From positions 16,613,894-16,677,893 of the forward strand of contig NC_058145.1 of NCBI RefSeq assembly GCF_011075055.1: a stretch of 64,000 nucleotides of DNA. The letters run 5' to 3'. A model generated the notes under the pieces. The model had not been told where the DNA came from and searched no databases. It saw only the letters and a program-made list of their open reading frames with translations. The stretch's first letter is position 1, and every line of letters starts with the position of its first letter. The stretch is from Mangifera indica (Eukaryota > Streptophyta > Magnoliopsida > Sapindales > Anacardiaceae). Positions 23,417 through 34,196 of the stretch are shown here, in pieces. The translations under genes and the position numbers were made by a program.

Positions 23417-26400
23417 TGCCGTCTGATCCAAGAAAATCGAAATTACATACCATAGAGGTCAAAATCAGTCCAAAAAACGAGAAAAACAAAATAATTACCA
23501 ATAGTAAGCATTAACCAAAAAAGAAAATAATAGTAGAAAATACGCCACCGTTTGGTCTCTGATTCAGACTAAAACCAAAGAAAGCGCGATCAGAAATGAG
23601 AGACGGTTGTGTATTTGAAAGTAAGAGAGGAGAGCTTGGGAAGTTCCGTTGGGAGAGTGAAGAGAGAGTGTAACGAAAACAAAGTTGGCGTCTTTTATTG
23701 TGTGTATTTTTGGAATCAAATGAATTTATTTTTCAGTTTGGATAGTTAAAAGGAAAATGGAAAAAAAAATGAAATGATTTATGGGACAATGACGTGGGAT
23801 TTTGGATTAGATTTTGCGATGTCGTTTTGATTGTAGATAATAAATTGCTGTGCGTTTTAGTGTGATGCATGTGAAATGTTCCGCATTCGGTATGGCCCGT
23901 GTTATTACCATGAGCTATATCGTGTCCAAACCCATTAAAAAAAGTGCATTTTGTGAGCCGTGTTAGCTTATGAAAGCTGAAAAGGCAAGATTTGGGATAC
24001 AACCTAAATCCTCGGAGTCATGCCTCCATAGCCTTTTAGTAAGTTGATTTGTATGCTTTTCATATATGTTTTTTATATTATATCATTTTAATTTTTTTAG
24101 TAGGTTGTACTAAGTTCTAAAGTTTTCGATACAATTTATATAATTTAACAAACATAACACAACTTACAAAATTATAACCCTAGTTAACCTAATCTCTTAG
24201 ACATGTTTATTTAGAGGAATTTTGCTTCCTTTTTTTTTTTCAAAGAAAGGTATTAAAAATTAGAATTTTCAAACACATCATAATTTGCTTTTTATTTTGG
24301 GTTTAGTTTTGATAAAATTTTGCTTTAAAACCATTTAATTCCCGAATTTTTTTAAACCATAATGCTCAACTCTGAAAGCCTTTGGGCTAACTTGTATTTT
24401 GAACTGTGATTCAGAAATGACTAAATTCTAAAACGAGCACGAGAGTAAAGACCCATTGGCGAGACATGGGGTCTTCATTTTCCAAGAGGACAACCATTTT
24501 GAGCTTAAAAGGGACTCGACGTGGAGACTCCCCACTTTCTTTTTCATTTGAAATCCAATCAGTCCAAAATGATTTGCCGATGAATGTTACATATGGTCAG
24601 TATTGTCAAGAAAAGTAGGTGAAAACACAACTCAATATGTGGAGAATGTTTGCAGCTAGTTTAAGAGCAAGGCAATTTTACATGTACAATTTTTTCTTTT
24701 ATATAATTGAATAAATAGTTCATATCTATCTTGTAATTAAATTTTATTTTACTTATAATTTAAAATCATTAAATCTCATGGTAATACTATCATTATATCA
24801 TACATATAATTGTATTAGTCAAAGAATACCTAATGGGTTTCAATCTTATACTCTTATTTGAACATTTGTGAACCTTTACTAGTCAAGTTATTTTTGGGAC
24901 AACTTTTTTTATATAGTTGTTAGCTTCCATGGGCTGCAACTACTGGTCATGGGTTTAGCGCTTTCACAGTAGGCCTATCGCTGTAGACTATTGTTGGACT
25001 TGGGCCTTTTTTATTCATACCATGTACGCCCAAATTCATATTTTTTCTTACTACGTTAGTAAATATGCATGTAGTCGTGAGTTTGATTTTACCGAGTTTA
25101 GTTTAGATCAAATTTATAATATATAGTTTTGAGTTTGAGTTCGTTAAAATAGGTACATAATTTGTTAGTCAATTGATGGAGTAAACAGTATCTCATAAAA
25201 TAAAGGATATTAATTAGTAAACTAATATTAATCTGAATTATTGAATTAAAATTTCAGTTCATGTTTGGTTCGTTCAAACTGAATGATAGATTCAATCCAA
25301 GGGGATTCACTTTGCATGTGCCAAGAGAGCAAATATAGAAAAGAAAAAGTATTAGATAGACTAATACAAACATGGTAGGTATTTGATTCATCAAATGATA
25401 AAACCTTAAAAAGAAGAAAGTGAATCCAATGTTGAACTCCATTAGAATTTACAACTTTCTTGTACTAAATCTCTTCTAAACTTATAAAACTGAACTTGCT
25501 TAGTCCAAACTCAAAAGATCTAGCTGGCGCATTCATGCTTACCATTTTCAAGACAAACTGCATCTAATTAATTCTTGAAAGTCGACAAAGACCTCCAAGT
25601 TTCTATCGTATTAGTTCATCTAAGCTTCCCTCCTCAAGTAATCCATCAACCTTTTTACCTTTTGCCCTCTTTGCCTTCATTCTTTAGCCGTCCAACTGTT
25701 TCATCTTTCTCAGTTTGTTCAGCAATATTCCCATAAATTATTTTGTACGTTCATCCGTTCGTCTTAAGTCTCCAAACTACTTATAATTCACACATCTTCC
25801 TGCGCTTCTAGATGTTGACAAACTCCGTACAAATCTAACCTTCCTGCAAACAGCATATCTGATATGTACACTTATGTCCTTCAGTTTCTTCGAGCTATAA
25901 ACTTGTAATTTATTCATTTAGCTGTGACTTTTTCTCATGTTTAGGTAGTCTTTTATGCTTTGAAATCTTATACCTACCGTCCTTAAGAAGTCATATTTCT
26001 TCTTAGTTTTTGGATTGCACCAATAAAAGACATTATTTATATTTATTTGCTTTCTGATAGTATAAAGCAACTAACAACTTGAAGGCATCTAGGTTTTAAT
26101 ATTATACAAGGAAAGAAACAAAAGATGAGAATCTTCAGCGTTTTCAGGTCATTGTTACACAGTGACGACGAAATCATAGTTCAAAGAAAAAGTTATATGT
26201 GAATGAGTGGCCCATGTTCGGTGATTCAGGTAATATTTCAATGTCTGCACACCTGCATTACTTGAATCAATCACAAAATTCAAAAGCGTGAACAGAGACT
26301 GCCCAGGAAGTCATGATTCTATTATTATTATTATTATTATTATTATATTGGTTGAGACTTCCTTTCATGAGGAAAATGACTTTGTCAAGTAATAGTTGCA

Positions 26401-28040
26401 GACAGATGAATTAATTATTCCATCCCCCACTTATAATCATCCTTTTTTATAAGATGCATGTGTTCATTTTTGTCAAGAATATGGTTTGTCTTTGTTTGAA
26501 AAAAAAATGTATTACAAGAAAATTCAACATTATCGTTTCCAAACTAAGTCGGCAAGATTCATTACATGTTGAACTTATTATTCTTAGGTAATCTTGGTTT
26601 GTCTGGTTATATAAAATGGTATATTCAAATCGAATTAAATTCGAATAAAGGTCAATTCAAATTAATTTGATTCAAATATAAAATAAATCGACTCAAGATT
26701 GAATTTGATTTATTCAAATCATTAAAAAAAAGTTAATATTATCAAAAAAGAAGAAGAATTGCCGACAATCCAGTTTTTTGATACGACAAGGAAACTCAAG
26801 TCAAACCAAACTCGGGCAACCTTGATTGTGTGGTTCTTTGACCTCTTTCTGCAAGAGCATCATTCATGATTCAAACCCTATAAAAAACTACGAATGAATT
26901 AGATTGAACAACAACATAAGACAGCAGTTCAAAAATATAGAGAAATGAAAGGACTCAAGTCAGAAGCTAGGTAGGCGGCTTGATTACTATTATTAGCTTA
27001 AATTACTTTTACTTGAAATTAATGGTAGTTAGTAAGATTCGTGAAGATTTTCTCTTTATAAACAAAAGCCAGATCTTAACGTCAATCACGCCAACATGTT
27101 ACCATTAATGTATGCATCCATTTTAGTCTTAATCTACCAGTAATTGTCATGGTGGCCCCCTTTACAAGTATTAATTCAAATTAAAACATGCATTCATCTT
27201 TCATAAGTTCCTCATGTTAGGTTTCATTTTTCTGAACTAACCCCGTTTGTCTCATTATCTTTGAGTTCAAGCATCAACACTTTCTAATCTATTGTTCAAA
27301 TCCACAATTAAACTTTCGTATGATTCAAAACATATTAAAAATATGATTTATCAAATTATACCAATTTGAAACCAAAAATTTTAGTTTGAGCTCAAACTCA
27401 TTTGAGTTGGCAATGATATTACTAGAGAAGTTATTGAAAATTATTGGAGAAGGAGAAGAAATATCACTTGAGATGAAGAAAAACAAAAATTGTCAAAAAA
27501 AAATCATAGAATTAGGAGAAAAGTCTTCAAAAGAAGATGAATCTATCAATAATTTTTCAACAACTTGCTCAATTTGAAATAAAACTACTTCTGCTCGCGT
27601 TTAAATCATTCAAACCAAACATCAAACCGGGTCATCTGAATTCCACCCTGTTAAATTCAAGTTTGGTAACAAGGTTCTCCCTTTCATAGTCATTAAAACT
27701 CATTGAATAATATTTGTCATACCAGCACACATGAATAGAGTTCAAAGTCAAACCCACATATCATGGGAGTAAAGCACGGGTTTGATATAATTAAAGAAAT
27801 ATTATGTAATAAGAAACCTTTTCCATAAATTTAAATTTACGTATTTTAGGGTTTCCAATGGGAAGAAGATGATCTCAACTAACTTGTTCGTTTGTGCCTA
27901 GATCTCCATCTACAAGTTTATATATAAGCCACTACGCTGTATTAGAAAGTCCTTAATTTGGATTTTCTGTGATTCTTCTTTGCTTTCTTTTCTCAACCAA
28001 CTCTTCTTTCCTGTAAATTAATCAAAACCCTCCTCCACTC
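23417..28040. other. Intergenic, promoter side of the glucose transporter and AT-rich repeats
   Basis: The first ~250 bp are probably 5' UTR and promoter of the glucose transporter. The rest has no supported gene. At 26320-26345 there is a (TTA)n tract. At 26600-26830 and 27300-27660 degenerate TTCAAATT/GAATTTGA-rich sequence occurs that resembles the tandem repeat at 29059 and stretches at 41560-41920 and 53500-53800, so it looks like a dispersed AT-rich repeat. The 63-codon ORF at 27386 lies inside it and is Lys/Glu/Ile low complexity, so I do not call it a gene. Confidence 0.45.
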
Positions 28041-28041
28041 T

Positions 28042-28050
28042 CTATATATA
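28042..28050 (+). promoter_or_regulatory. TATA box of the C2H2 zinc-finger gene
   Basis: CTATATATA stands 61 bases before the ATG at 28111, followed by a pyrimidine-rich leader (CTCTCC, TTTCTC). The spacing fits a plant TATA box with a short 5' UTR. It is predicted by position only. Confidence 0.5.
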
Positions 28051-28110
28051 CACATATATTCTCACTGATTTCTCTTGAATTTCTGTAACTCTCCTTTCTC
28101 TATCTCTAAA

Positions 28111-28797
28111 ATGGCCGACATAGATCATTACCAAACAAAACCAAATAACCCATCTGGTTTAAAGCTCTTCGGTTTCAATCTTTCATCAGAAAAAGATCGT
28201 AACATTAACAACAAAACTCATCAGAATGACTATCAGGCTCTTGATGAAATCAGCAACTTTTCTAATTTTCAACAAAACGATGGCAATCATTCAATGACTC
28301 GTAAATACGAGTGTCAATATTGTTGCCGTGAATTTGCAAATTCTCAGGCCCTCGGTGGCCACCAAAACGCGCACAAGAAAGAGAGGCAGCTCTTGAAGCG
28401 CGCACAATTGCAAGCCACTCGGAATTTTGTAATGTCTTCAGTACATTTTCAAGATCCCATGTTATTAAGGCCCTACACGTCGCTCCCCCGCCTCTTTGCC
28501 CCGGCTCCGGTGGCGGCTTCTCCTCCGTCGCCTCAGTATCATCCCTCGTCGTTTTACATGTTGCAAGGGAACAACACTGTGGTATCGCCACCGCTTATGT
28601 CTCATCAGTATGGTAGTGCTTATAGTAATGTTTGTAATAAGACAAACTCTGGCCTGGGAAGGCGGGTCGTCGGGGAGGATGCGAAAGTGTTGACGGCGGA
28701 TTCTCACGTCCCGGCGGTTAGTAATAGATTGTTGCCGGAGAACGGTCGGTCTAGAGCGTTGGATTTGCATCTGAGCCTTGGGCCGGCCGTCCCTTAA
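28111..28797 (+). CDS. Single C2H2 (QALGGH) zinc-finger transcriptional repressor, ZFP6/GIS-like
   Basis: Intronless, 228 aa, starting MADIDHYQ. One EPF-type zinc finger is complete: Cys68 and Cys71, the plant-specific QALGGH helix at 79-84, and His84 and His88. A basic KKERQLLKRAQLQ stretch follows. The C-terminus carries an LDLHLSL motif (217-223), the LxLxL form of the EAR repression motif. Near the N-terminus LKLFGFNLS matches a short block seen in ZFP5/ZFP6/GIS proteins, which act in gibberellin and cytokinin control of trichome and root-hair initiation. Assignment to a particular member is from memory. An upstream in-frame extension to 28075 begins with TTG, so the ATG at 28111 is preferred. 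Coding GC content rises sharply between 28480 and 28790, as often seen in such genes. Confidence 0.92.
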   Translation: MADIDHYQTKPNNPSGLKLFGFNLSSEKDRNINNKTHQNDYQALDEISNFSNFQQNDGNHSMTRKYECQYCCREFANSQALGGHQNAHKKERQLLKRAQLQATRNFVMSSVHFQDPMLLRPYTSLPRLFAPAPVAASPPSPQYHPSSFYMLQGNNTVVSPPLMSHQYGSAYSNVCNKTNSGLGRRVVGEDAKVLTADSHVPAVSNRLLPENGRSRALDLHLSLGPAVP

Positions 28798-28799
28798 AT

Positions 28800-30230
28800 T
28801 TAATCACAGGTCAAATGGAGTGTTCATGAATGTAAAACCTTTGCAATTTCTAACTTCTTTTCAATTGTGATAATCCCATTCAATTAGAAATTCAGAATGG
28901 TATGATGTTAATATTCAATTAAGATCCATTCAGAACAAGTTTAGTTTTTGTCCATCTAATTTTCGACATATCATATCCACCTAAAGTGTATATTATTATA
29001 ATATACATTATACATATAAAGTGCATAATTGTAATTACATTGAATGAAGATATAAAAAGTCTAATTCAAATTTGTTCGAATTGATGATAAAGTCATTAGA
29101 GAAATGGTGAGATTATAAAACGGGTTATTAAAAATAAAAAAGATAAAAATTGTTAAATAAAAAGTCAAAAAAAAAAAATCATCAAATTGAAAGATATCAT
29201 TGAAAATAAAACTATCAATGATTCATTAGATTCAAACTGATTTGACCTAATTCAAGTTGTCTAATTCAAATTTGTTCGAATTAATAATAAAATCATTAGA
29301 GAAATGGTGAAATTATAAAACGGGTTATTAAAAATAAAAAAAATAAAAATTATTAGATAAAAAGTAAGAAAAAAAGTCATTAAATTGAAAGATATCATTG
29401 AAAATAAAACTATTAATGATTCGTTAGATTCAAACTGATTTAACCTAATTCAAGTTAAAGCTTTTTTAACTTGATTTTAACTCATTTAAACCGAACATCA
29501 AACCAGTTAAATTTAGATTTTACCTCAAGTAATAGTAATAGTGAAAAAATTAATACAAACATGATCATTTAACCTTTATTAAAATGTTATGCTGGTGATT
29601 ATGATAATATTATTCTTCAGTTTTACAAAAATCCCAGAACACTCAAACTGAGCTCTGCAACATTTCGACGTACAATCAAAGTGGAGTTCTTTTAACGTGC
29701 AAAGAGAAAGTCAGTTCTTCTGTTTTTATTTTTTGTTTGTTGAGTTACTGAGTTCATGATGTGGGTTTCTTTCTTATTTCTCATTTACCGTAAAATTTGA
29801 ACTATTGTATATCAGCTTCGTGCCATATCATAATTGGGTTCAATGATAAATGATTTCTATTTTAAGTATTAAGATGGCATGAAAGTTTTTTTTTTTTTTT
29901 TTCCTTTTCAATTTACATGTTGTGTTATCAAGGTTTTTGGTTCTCAATTCAAATGTGCTATAATTTGTTAGTTAAGGCCTTGCAGCTTCAACCAAGTAAT
30001 ATAAGCTTGTTATTATTACTATTAAAGGTTCAATTCAATGAATTCATAAGTTTACTGCACGCCTTATTTACTATGAAGTTGTTGGAATGAAAAAAACTTA
30101 TTTTCATTCCATTTTAATTAGGGTCTCAGCCAGTAGTTATATTGGAGAAGTTTGATGAAATTTATGTATCTGTTTCTATACTGCTTATATAACTTTCCTG
30201 TTAATAGGGCGTGTTCTTTCTGTAAACAGG
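28800..30230. other. Intergenic, containing a 200-bp tandem duplication
   Basis: AT-rich sequence without a supported gene. It contains the direct repeat at 29059-29456. The region from ~29620 probably holds the promoter and a 5' UTR exon of the PTH-like pseudogene, because an acceptor-like TGTAAACAG sits just before its ATG at 30234. Confidence 0.4.
29059..29456. repeat. 200-bp direct tandem duplication
   Basis: Two copies with an exact 200-bp period (29059..29258 and 29259..~29456), each beginning GTCTAATTCAAATTTGTTCG. The copies differ at a modest number of positions. The unit is AT-rich and related to dispersed TTCAAATT-type repeats elsewhere in the window (27386-27650). Confidence 0.9.
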
Positions 30231-30233
30231 TCA

Positions 30234-32830
30234 ATGTTGTATGCAGTCTCTTCCCCTAACACTTGCATTTTCGGTCCAAGAAGTCCTTAGTTTCCTCAAA
30301 AGCATTTAGTTTCAACAAGGCTTTGTGTGCGTGCTTTGCTGCTAGATGATAATGGTAGTATTACACACCTTGGTTGATTGTGGGTTTGGGTACCCTGGCA
30401 ATAAGTATCATGGAACTAGGCACAATGTAATTTGCAAAACAACTTTAATATTTTCTCTCTCTCTCTCTCTCTCTTTTTTTCACTTTTTCCTGTTGGTGAT
30501 TATGTGAGGTACTCTGTATCAGGTTGGTCTTGAAATGATTTATCACATTGCTCACGCCCACGGAGTATCGATGAATACAATTCAATCAAAGGCTTTAATT
30601 GGAATAGGTTCACACTAGATTTCTTTTTTTTTGGGAACCTGCTCCATATATCTTTTGACTATACTTTTTGCTGCTATTATGATTCACTTGATGTTCAGTT
30701 GTTTATTAAGATTCTTTTTATGATCAGTTGTTTATTCAGATTCTTTTTATGATCAGTACAGGTTCCATTGGAGAAGTACCAATTTTGTTAGCAAAACCTC
30801 ATTCATACATGAATTTCAGTGGGGAATCAGTGAGTTCTTGCCTTTGAATTCGAGCTTTCAAGTAAATTCCATGATCACAACATTGTTCTACTTGTGTAAA
30901 ATAGCAATTTGAAAATGGACTCAGGACTTGGATATTTGATTTGACTCTGCATACTAGGTCTTCTATTTCTTTAAGAATTATTTTTAGAACATCTATATTT
31001 CATTTGTGGTTGGTACTGAGTCATCTTTATGATTGGGTTTGATCTGATTAGAGGTTATCTCTGCTTATATACCACATACTGCTAATTTCCTGGAAATCAA
31101 TAAGACATTATACATTTTTGAGATTTTACACCTCTTAAGTGGCAGGTACGAAGCTGTTGAAGTATGTCTTGATGTTGGTTTGGCATAATGTTTATCCTCA
31201 GTTAGGTTTTCATGGTATATGTCTAAGTGATTCATATTTTTTACTCAAATTTCCCTGTGCTTTTCCTTCTCTGACTTCATTGGGCTTATTAGTGAATTTT
31301 TATGTCATGACCGACTTCTTGCCGCCTTATGATAGCCAGTTCTATTTGTAACTTCTCATTCTTTTTTCTTATATTGTCAGGTTGGGCCCCTTCCTGCACA
31401 TTGTCAAGTGCCCTTACGTCATATCTTAGTGGTATGCATTATCAACCTCTAAGTTTTGTAAAAGAGATTAAATGGGTTTGCACGGTTAGTATATAGTGTT
31501 TGACTTGGTAGATTTACGATGACATGAGTCTGATGAATGGTGTTCTGCGACTTCAGCCAAAAGGAGGCCATGGCCATCACAACGGGTATGTAGGTTATTT
31601 TAATATCAGTTGGTGCACATGTTTTACAAACACTTATGTTTTGCCTGCTTTTCTTGAAGGAGCTGGCACCTTTTGTTCCTAAAGAAAATCTTCTCCTTCA
31701 AGAACTGCGTTTGGTTTTGACCCTCACAACCAGTGTAGCAATTGCATTTGTTTGGCTTGTTTGAATAAAAATCTTTTGAGAGTTCTGAAGCAAACAACAT
31801 GTTTGGGAAAGCTACTTGATGATTTTTTTTCCTTCTTATGAAAAGATTAAAAACAAAAGAAAATCAAGCAACCTGCTGTATGGGATGGCTGGTATCCTGC
31901 ATGACTGATACTGTGACAAAGATTGCTGTATGAAATTCTTGTTCATGGTCTAAGAGCTACCTGCTCAAGATGATGCTTTTCTCTTGTGTATAAATTTTGT
32001 AAATATTGGCAATTACTATCTCTTGTCTTACAGGATGAAAAGTGTAATGGGCCATTTGGATGGTTGTCGTGACTTTCCCAATTATGTATAGGTTGGTTCA
32101 TTGGGTGCCGTCACTTTTACAGCCCTCCTTCCTAAAAACAACTGCTCCTTTCTTTTTTATTTCCTTTTCATCTGGTGATACTGAAGATTGTACTCCAGAT
32201 TAACTTCAAAAATGTCCATGTTACAGGAATCGGAAATCCGCCTGGTAATATGGACATGAAAGCTTTTCTTCTACATAAATTCAGCTCCATGGAGCAGAAG
32301 CAGGTAAACAATTGCTCATGTCATCATTTGATATAGCAGCATAGTCAACCATGGCCGGTTAAATTTAAGTTAACACTCGAATCCTTGTCACTCGGCAACT
32401 CAGACAATGATGTCTGGTTGCTTTCTGGTGCATCCGCTGCAACCTTCCCAAATGAGCCATAAAGTTGCACAACACAATCACACGTTAAAAATAATCTTGA
32501 TTGTCTCCCTGTGTTTGTTTTACTAGTTTCAGATCCTATAGGAATAAATCTTCTGGAGGTGTATATATGAAATTATTCACAGATTTGATTATCACAGAAA
32601 TGCTGCATCTCAAAAGCACAACACAAATTTTCACATGTTGATGTATGTATTCTAAGCTTCGAAAATTTTCCATTGCTAACTTGAATTGTATGTGGGGATT
32701 TGAGTTTTGACAGATCGATGCGGCGTTAGAGCAAGGAGTTGAGGCAGTGAGATTGTTGGTCCTCAATGGATTCAGTAGCAATATCAGTGGATTTAATATG
32801 GGGCAGGAGTACAAGTATCACAAAGTATAA
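30234..32830 (+). pseudogene. Peptidyl-tRNA hydrolase / CRS2-like gene, disrupted but with introns retained
   Basis: Eight exons of a chloroplast or mitochondrial peptidyl-tRNA hydrolase/CRS2-type protein can be followed: 30234..30426, 30523..30607, 30762..30829, 31381..31431, 31512..31585, 32034..32091, 32227..32303, 32714..32830. All have good splice sites. Conserved blocks include WLIVGLG, TRHN, SMNTIQSKALIGIGSIGEVP, MNFSGES, YDDMSL, RLQPKGGHG, GNPPGNMDMKAFLL, AALEQGVEAVRLLVLNGF and a C-terminal KYHKV stop. It is broken in several places. Codon 19 is TAG (30288-30290). The frame shifts between ~30340 and 30370. One base is missing in the GLGNPG motif (~30392). One base is missing in exon 6 near 32080 (58 nt where phase demands 59), which brings a TAG into frame. 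Family members free peptidyl-tRNAs or, as CRS2, help chloroplast group II intron splicing; which of the two this was is not resolved. Introns are retained, so it is a decayed gene copy, not a retrocopy. Confidence 0.88.
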
Positions 32831-33209
32831 CCATTGGAACCAAGAGTACAGAAGTATACATACACCCAAAACACGCTCCTACTTGTATGAACCATCCCAC
32901 AAACCCATCATTATTTTCCAATCTAATCGGACGGTTGGTATAGAATCCAATGTGATTCAAACAAGTCTAAACCCCTTTTCATGATTTTTCAAAACGGACC
33001 CACCTCAATAAGAACGTTAAAATAAAAAGGCAGTAAAAAAGAAAAAAAAAAGAGGCAAATCCCCCTTTTTATTTGACCGTTGGAATTGGAAACCTTGGAG
33101 AAAAAATTTAATATTTTAAGTAAAAGTACACAAAGGCCCAGGAGAAAACTACAAAAGAAATTAATTTCCTCTCCATTTCAAGGAACAGAGCTAATCCTGA
33201 TCGACAAAA

Positions 33210-33857
33210 ATGGCAGAGATGAACAGCTCTCTGCAACAAAGCAACCCCACTTTTCATTCTCTTGTTCATTCACTTGACCCTATTTCACTTCTTCTCTCTC
33301 AAAATCCTGATTCACAAAACCCACCGGCTTCGCTCAAACTCATTACAGAGAGTTATTTCATGGAAAGAGGACCCAGATACGAAGAATACGCAGAACTCAG
33401 GGAATTAAAGTTGAGAAGAAAGAGAGACCAAGGAGAAAGTTTTGAAGTTCATGAGCCAAAGCGATCGCCTTTAAAGAAGCAAGTGAGGTTTCAAGGGAAT
33501 TTGACTGGTCCCAAAAAAGGGTCCTCTGTTTCCAATGTTTTGGCCAAGTCAGTGCCTGATTTTTCAGCGACTTTAAGGAAGGAGAACAGGAAGCCGGTGA
33601 CGGAAAAACTTGAATTGACTCCTCCGTCGAAGAATTGGTCAAGAATTAATGGGAATTTGTCGAATTCACGAGGGAGTAAGTCGGCGAATGCTGGGGAGAA
33701 GAAAGGAGTAATGGCGAGGAAGAGTTATGCAAGTATTGAAGAATTGAAGGAGTTGTCAATGGGGGTTTCCAAGGATATTTGTGGCGAATATAGAGGAAGA
33801 AATGGGAGAGCAAAGGCCCTTCTGGGTTCAAGCAGACAATTTTCAATGTTTGGTTAA
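33210..33857 (+). CDS. Uncharacterised basic plant protein, single exon
   Basis: A 215-aa ORF starting MAEMNSSLQQSNPTFHSL, with a clean ATG at 33210 and no intron. I do not recognise a named family. It begins with a Ser/Leu-rich segment (SLVHSLDPISLLLSQNPDS). A conserved-looking block follows (SYFMERGPRYEEYAELREL, residues ~48-66), then Lys/Arg-rich sequence with KKQVRF. The middle is Ser/Lys-rich and the tail (SYASIEELKELSMGVSKDI...) looks structured. There is no signal peptide, membrane helix or enzymatic motif. The charge suggests a nuclear or nucleic-acid-associated protein, which is inference only. Codon use and lack of stops support a real gene. It lies 380 bp downstream of the PTH-like pseudogene on the same strand and tail-to-tail with the TRM gene. 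Confidence 0.75.
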   Translation: MAEMNSSLQQSNPTFHSLVHSLDPISLLLSQNPDSQNPPASLKLITESYFMERGPRYEEYAELRELKLRRKRDQGESFEVHEPKRSPLKKQVRFQGNLTGPKKGSSVSNVLAKSVPDFSATLRKENRKPVTEKLELTPPSKNWSRINGNLSNSRGSKSANAGEKKGVMARKSYASIEELKELSMGVSKDICGEYRGRNGRAKALLGSSRQFSMFG

Positions 33858-34196
33858 GTAGCTATGGTTGTTCATCATCTTGTTCAATTTTTTCCTGGTT
33901 TTAAGGGTTGTTGATTTGAATTGTAATGGTGGCATTGAACACGGTTCAAGAAGTTTTTTCATTTTTTAACTCTGTTTTTGATAGATTGTAAAGCTCTGAA
34001 TATCTTGTGATATAATCATGTTTACATGTGAAGACTACTCAGAGCTCCTTGGCTATTGTGAAGCATATGCATACATACATACAATGCTCTCTACAAATCC
34101 AATTGCCTCTAGTTAATAAACACCATTCCTTCGATTTGTACAAAAAAAAATACCACCTCCCTAACAAAAGAAACTCACAGAGGGGCTTCATGAAAT

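Noticed and set aside
23417..23431. Start of the glucose transporter at 23431
   Set aside because: That codon is TTG; the ATG at 23416 gives the family-typical MQASTYA start.
27386..27577. 63-codon ORF as a small gene
   Set aside because: It is Lys/Glu/Ile low-complexity sequence inside a dispersed AT-rich repeat, with no promoter or conserved motif.
28075..28110. Start of the zinc-finger protein at 28075
   Set aside because: The codon is TTG and the extension overlaps the pyrimidine-rich leader. The ATG at 28111 is preferred.
31139..31351. 70-codon plus-strand ORF
   Set aside because: It lies within intron 3 of the PTH-like pseudogene, between two well-defined exons, and shows no domain.
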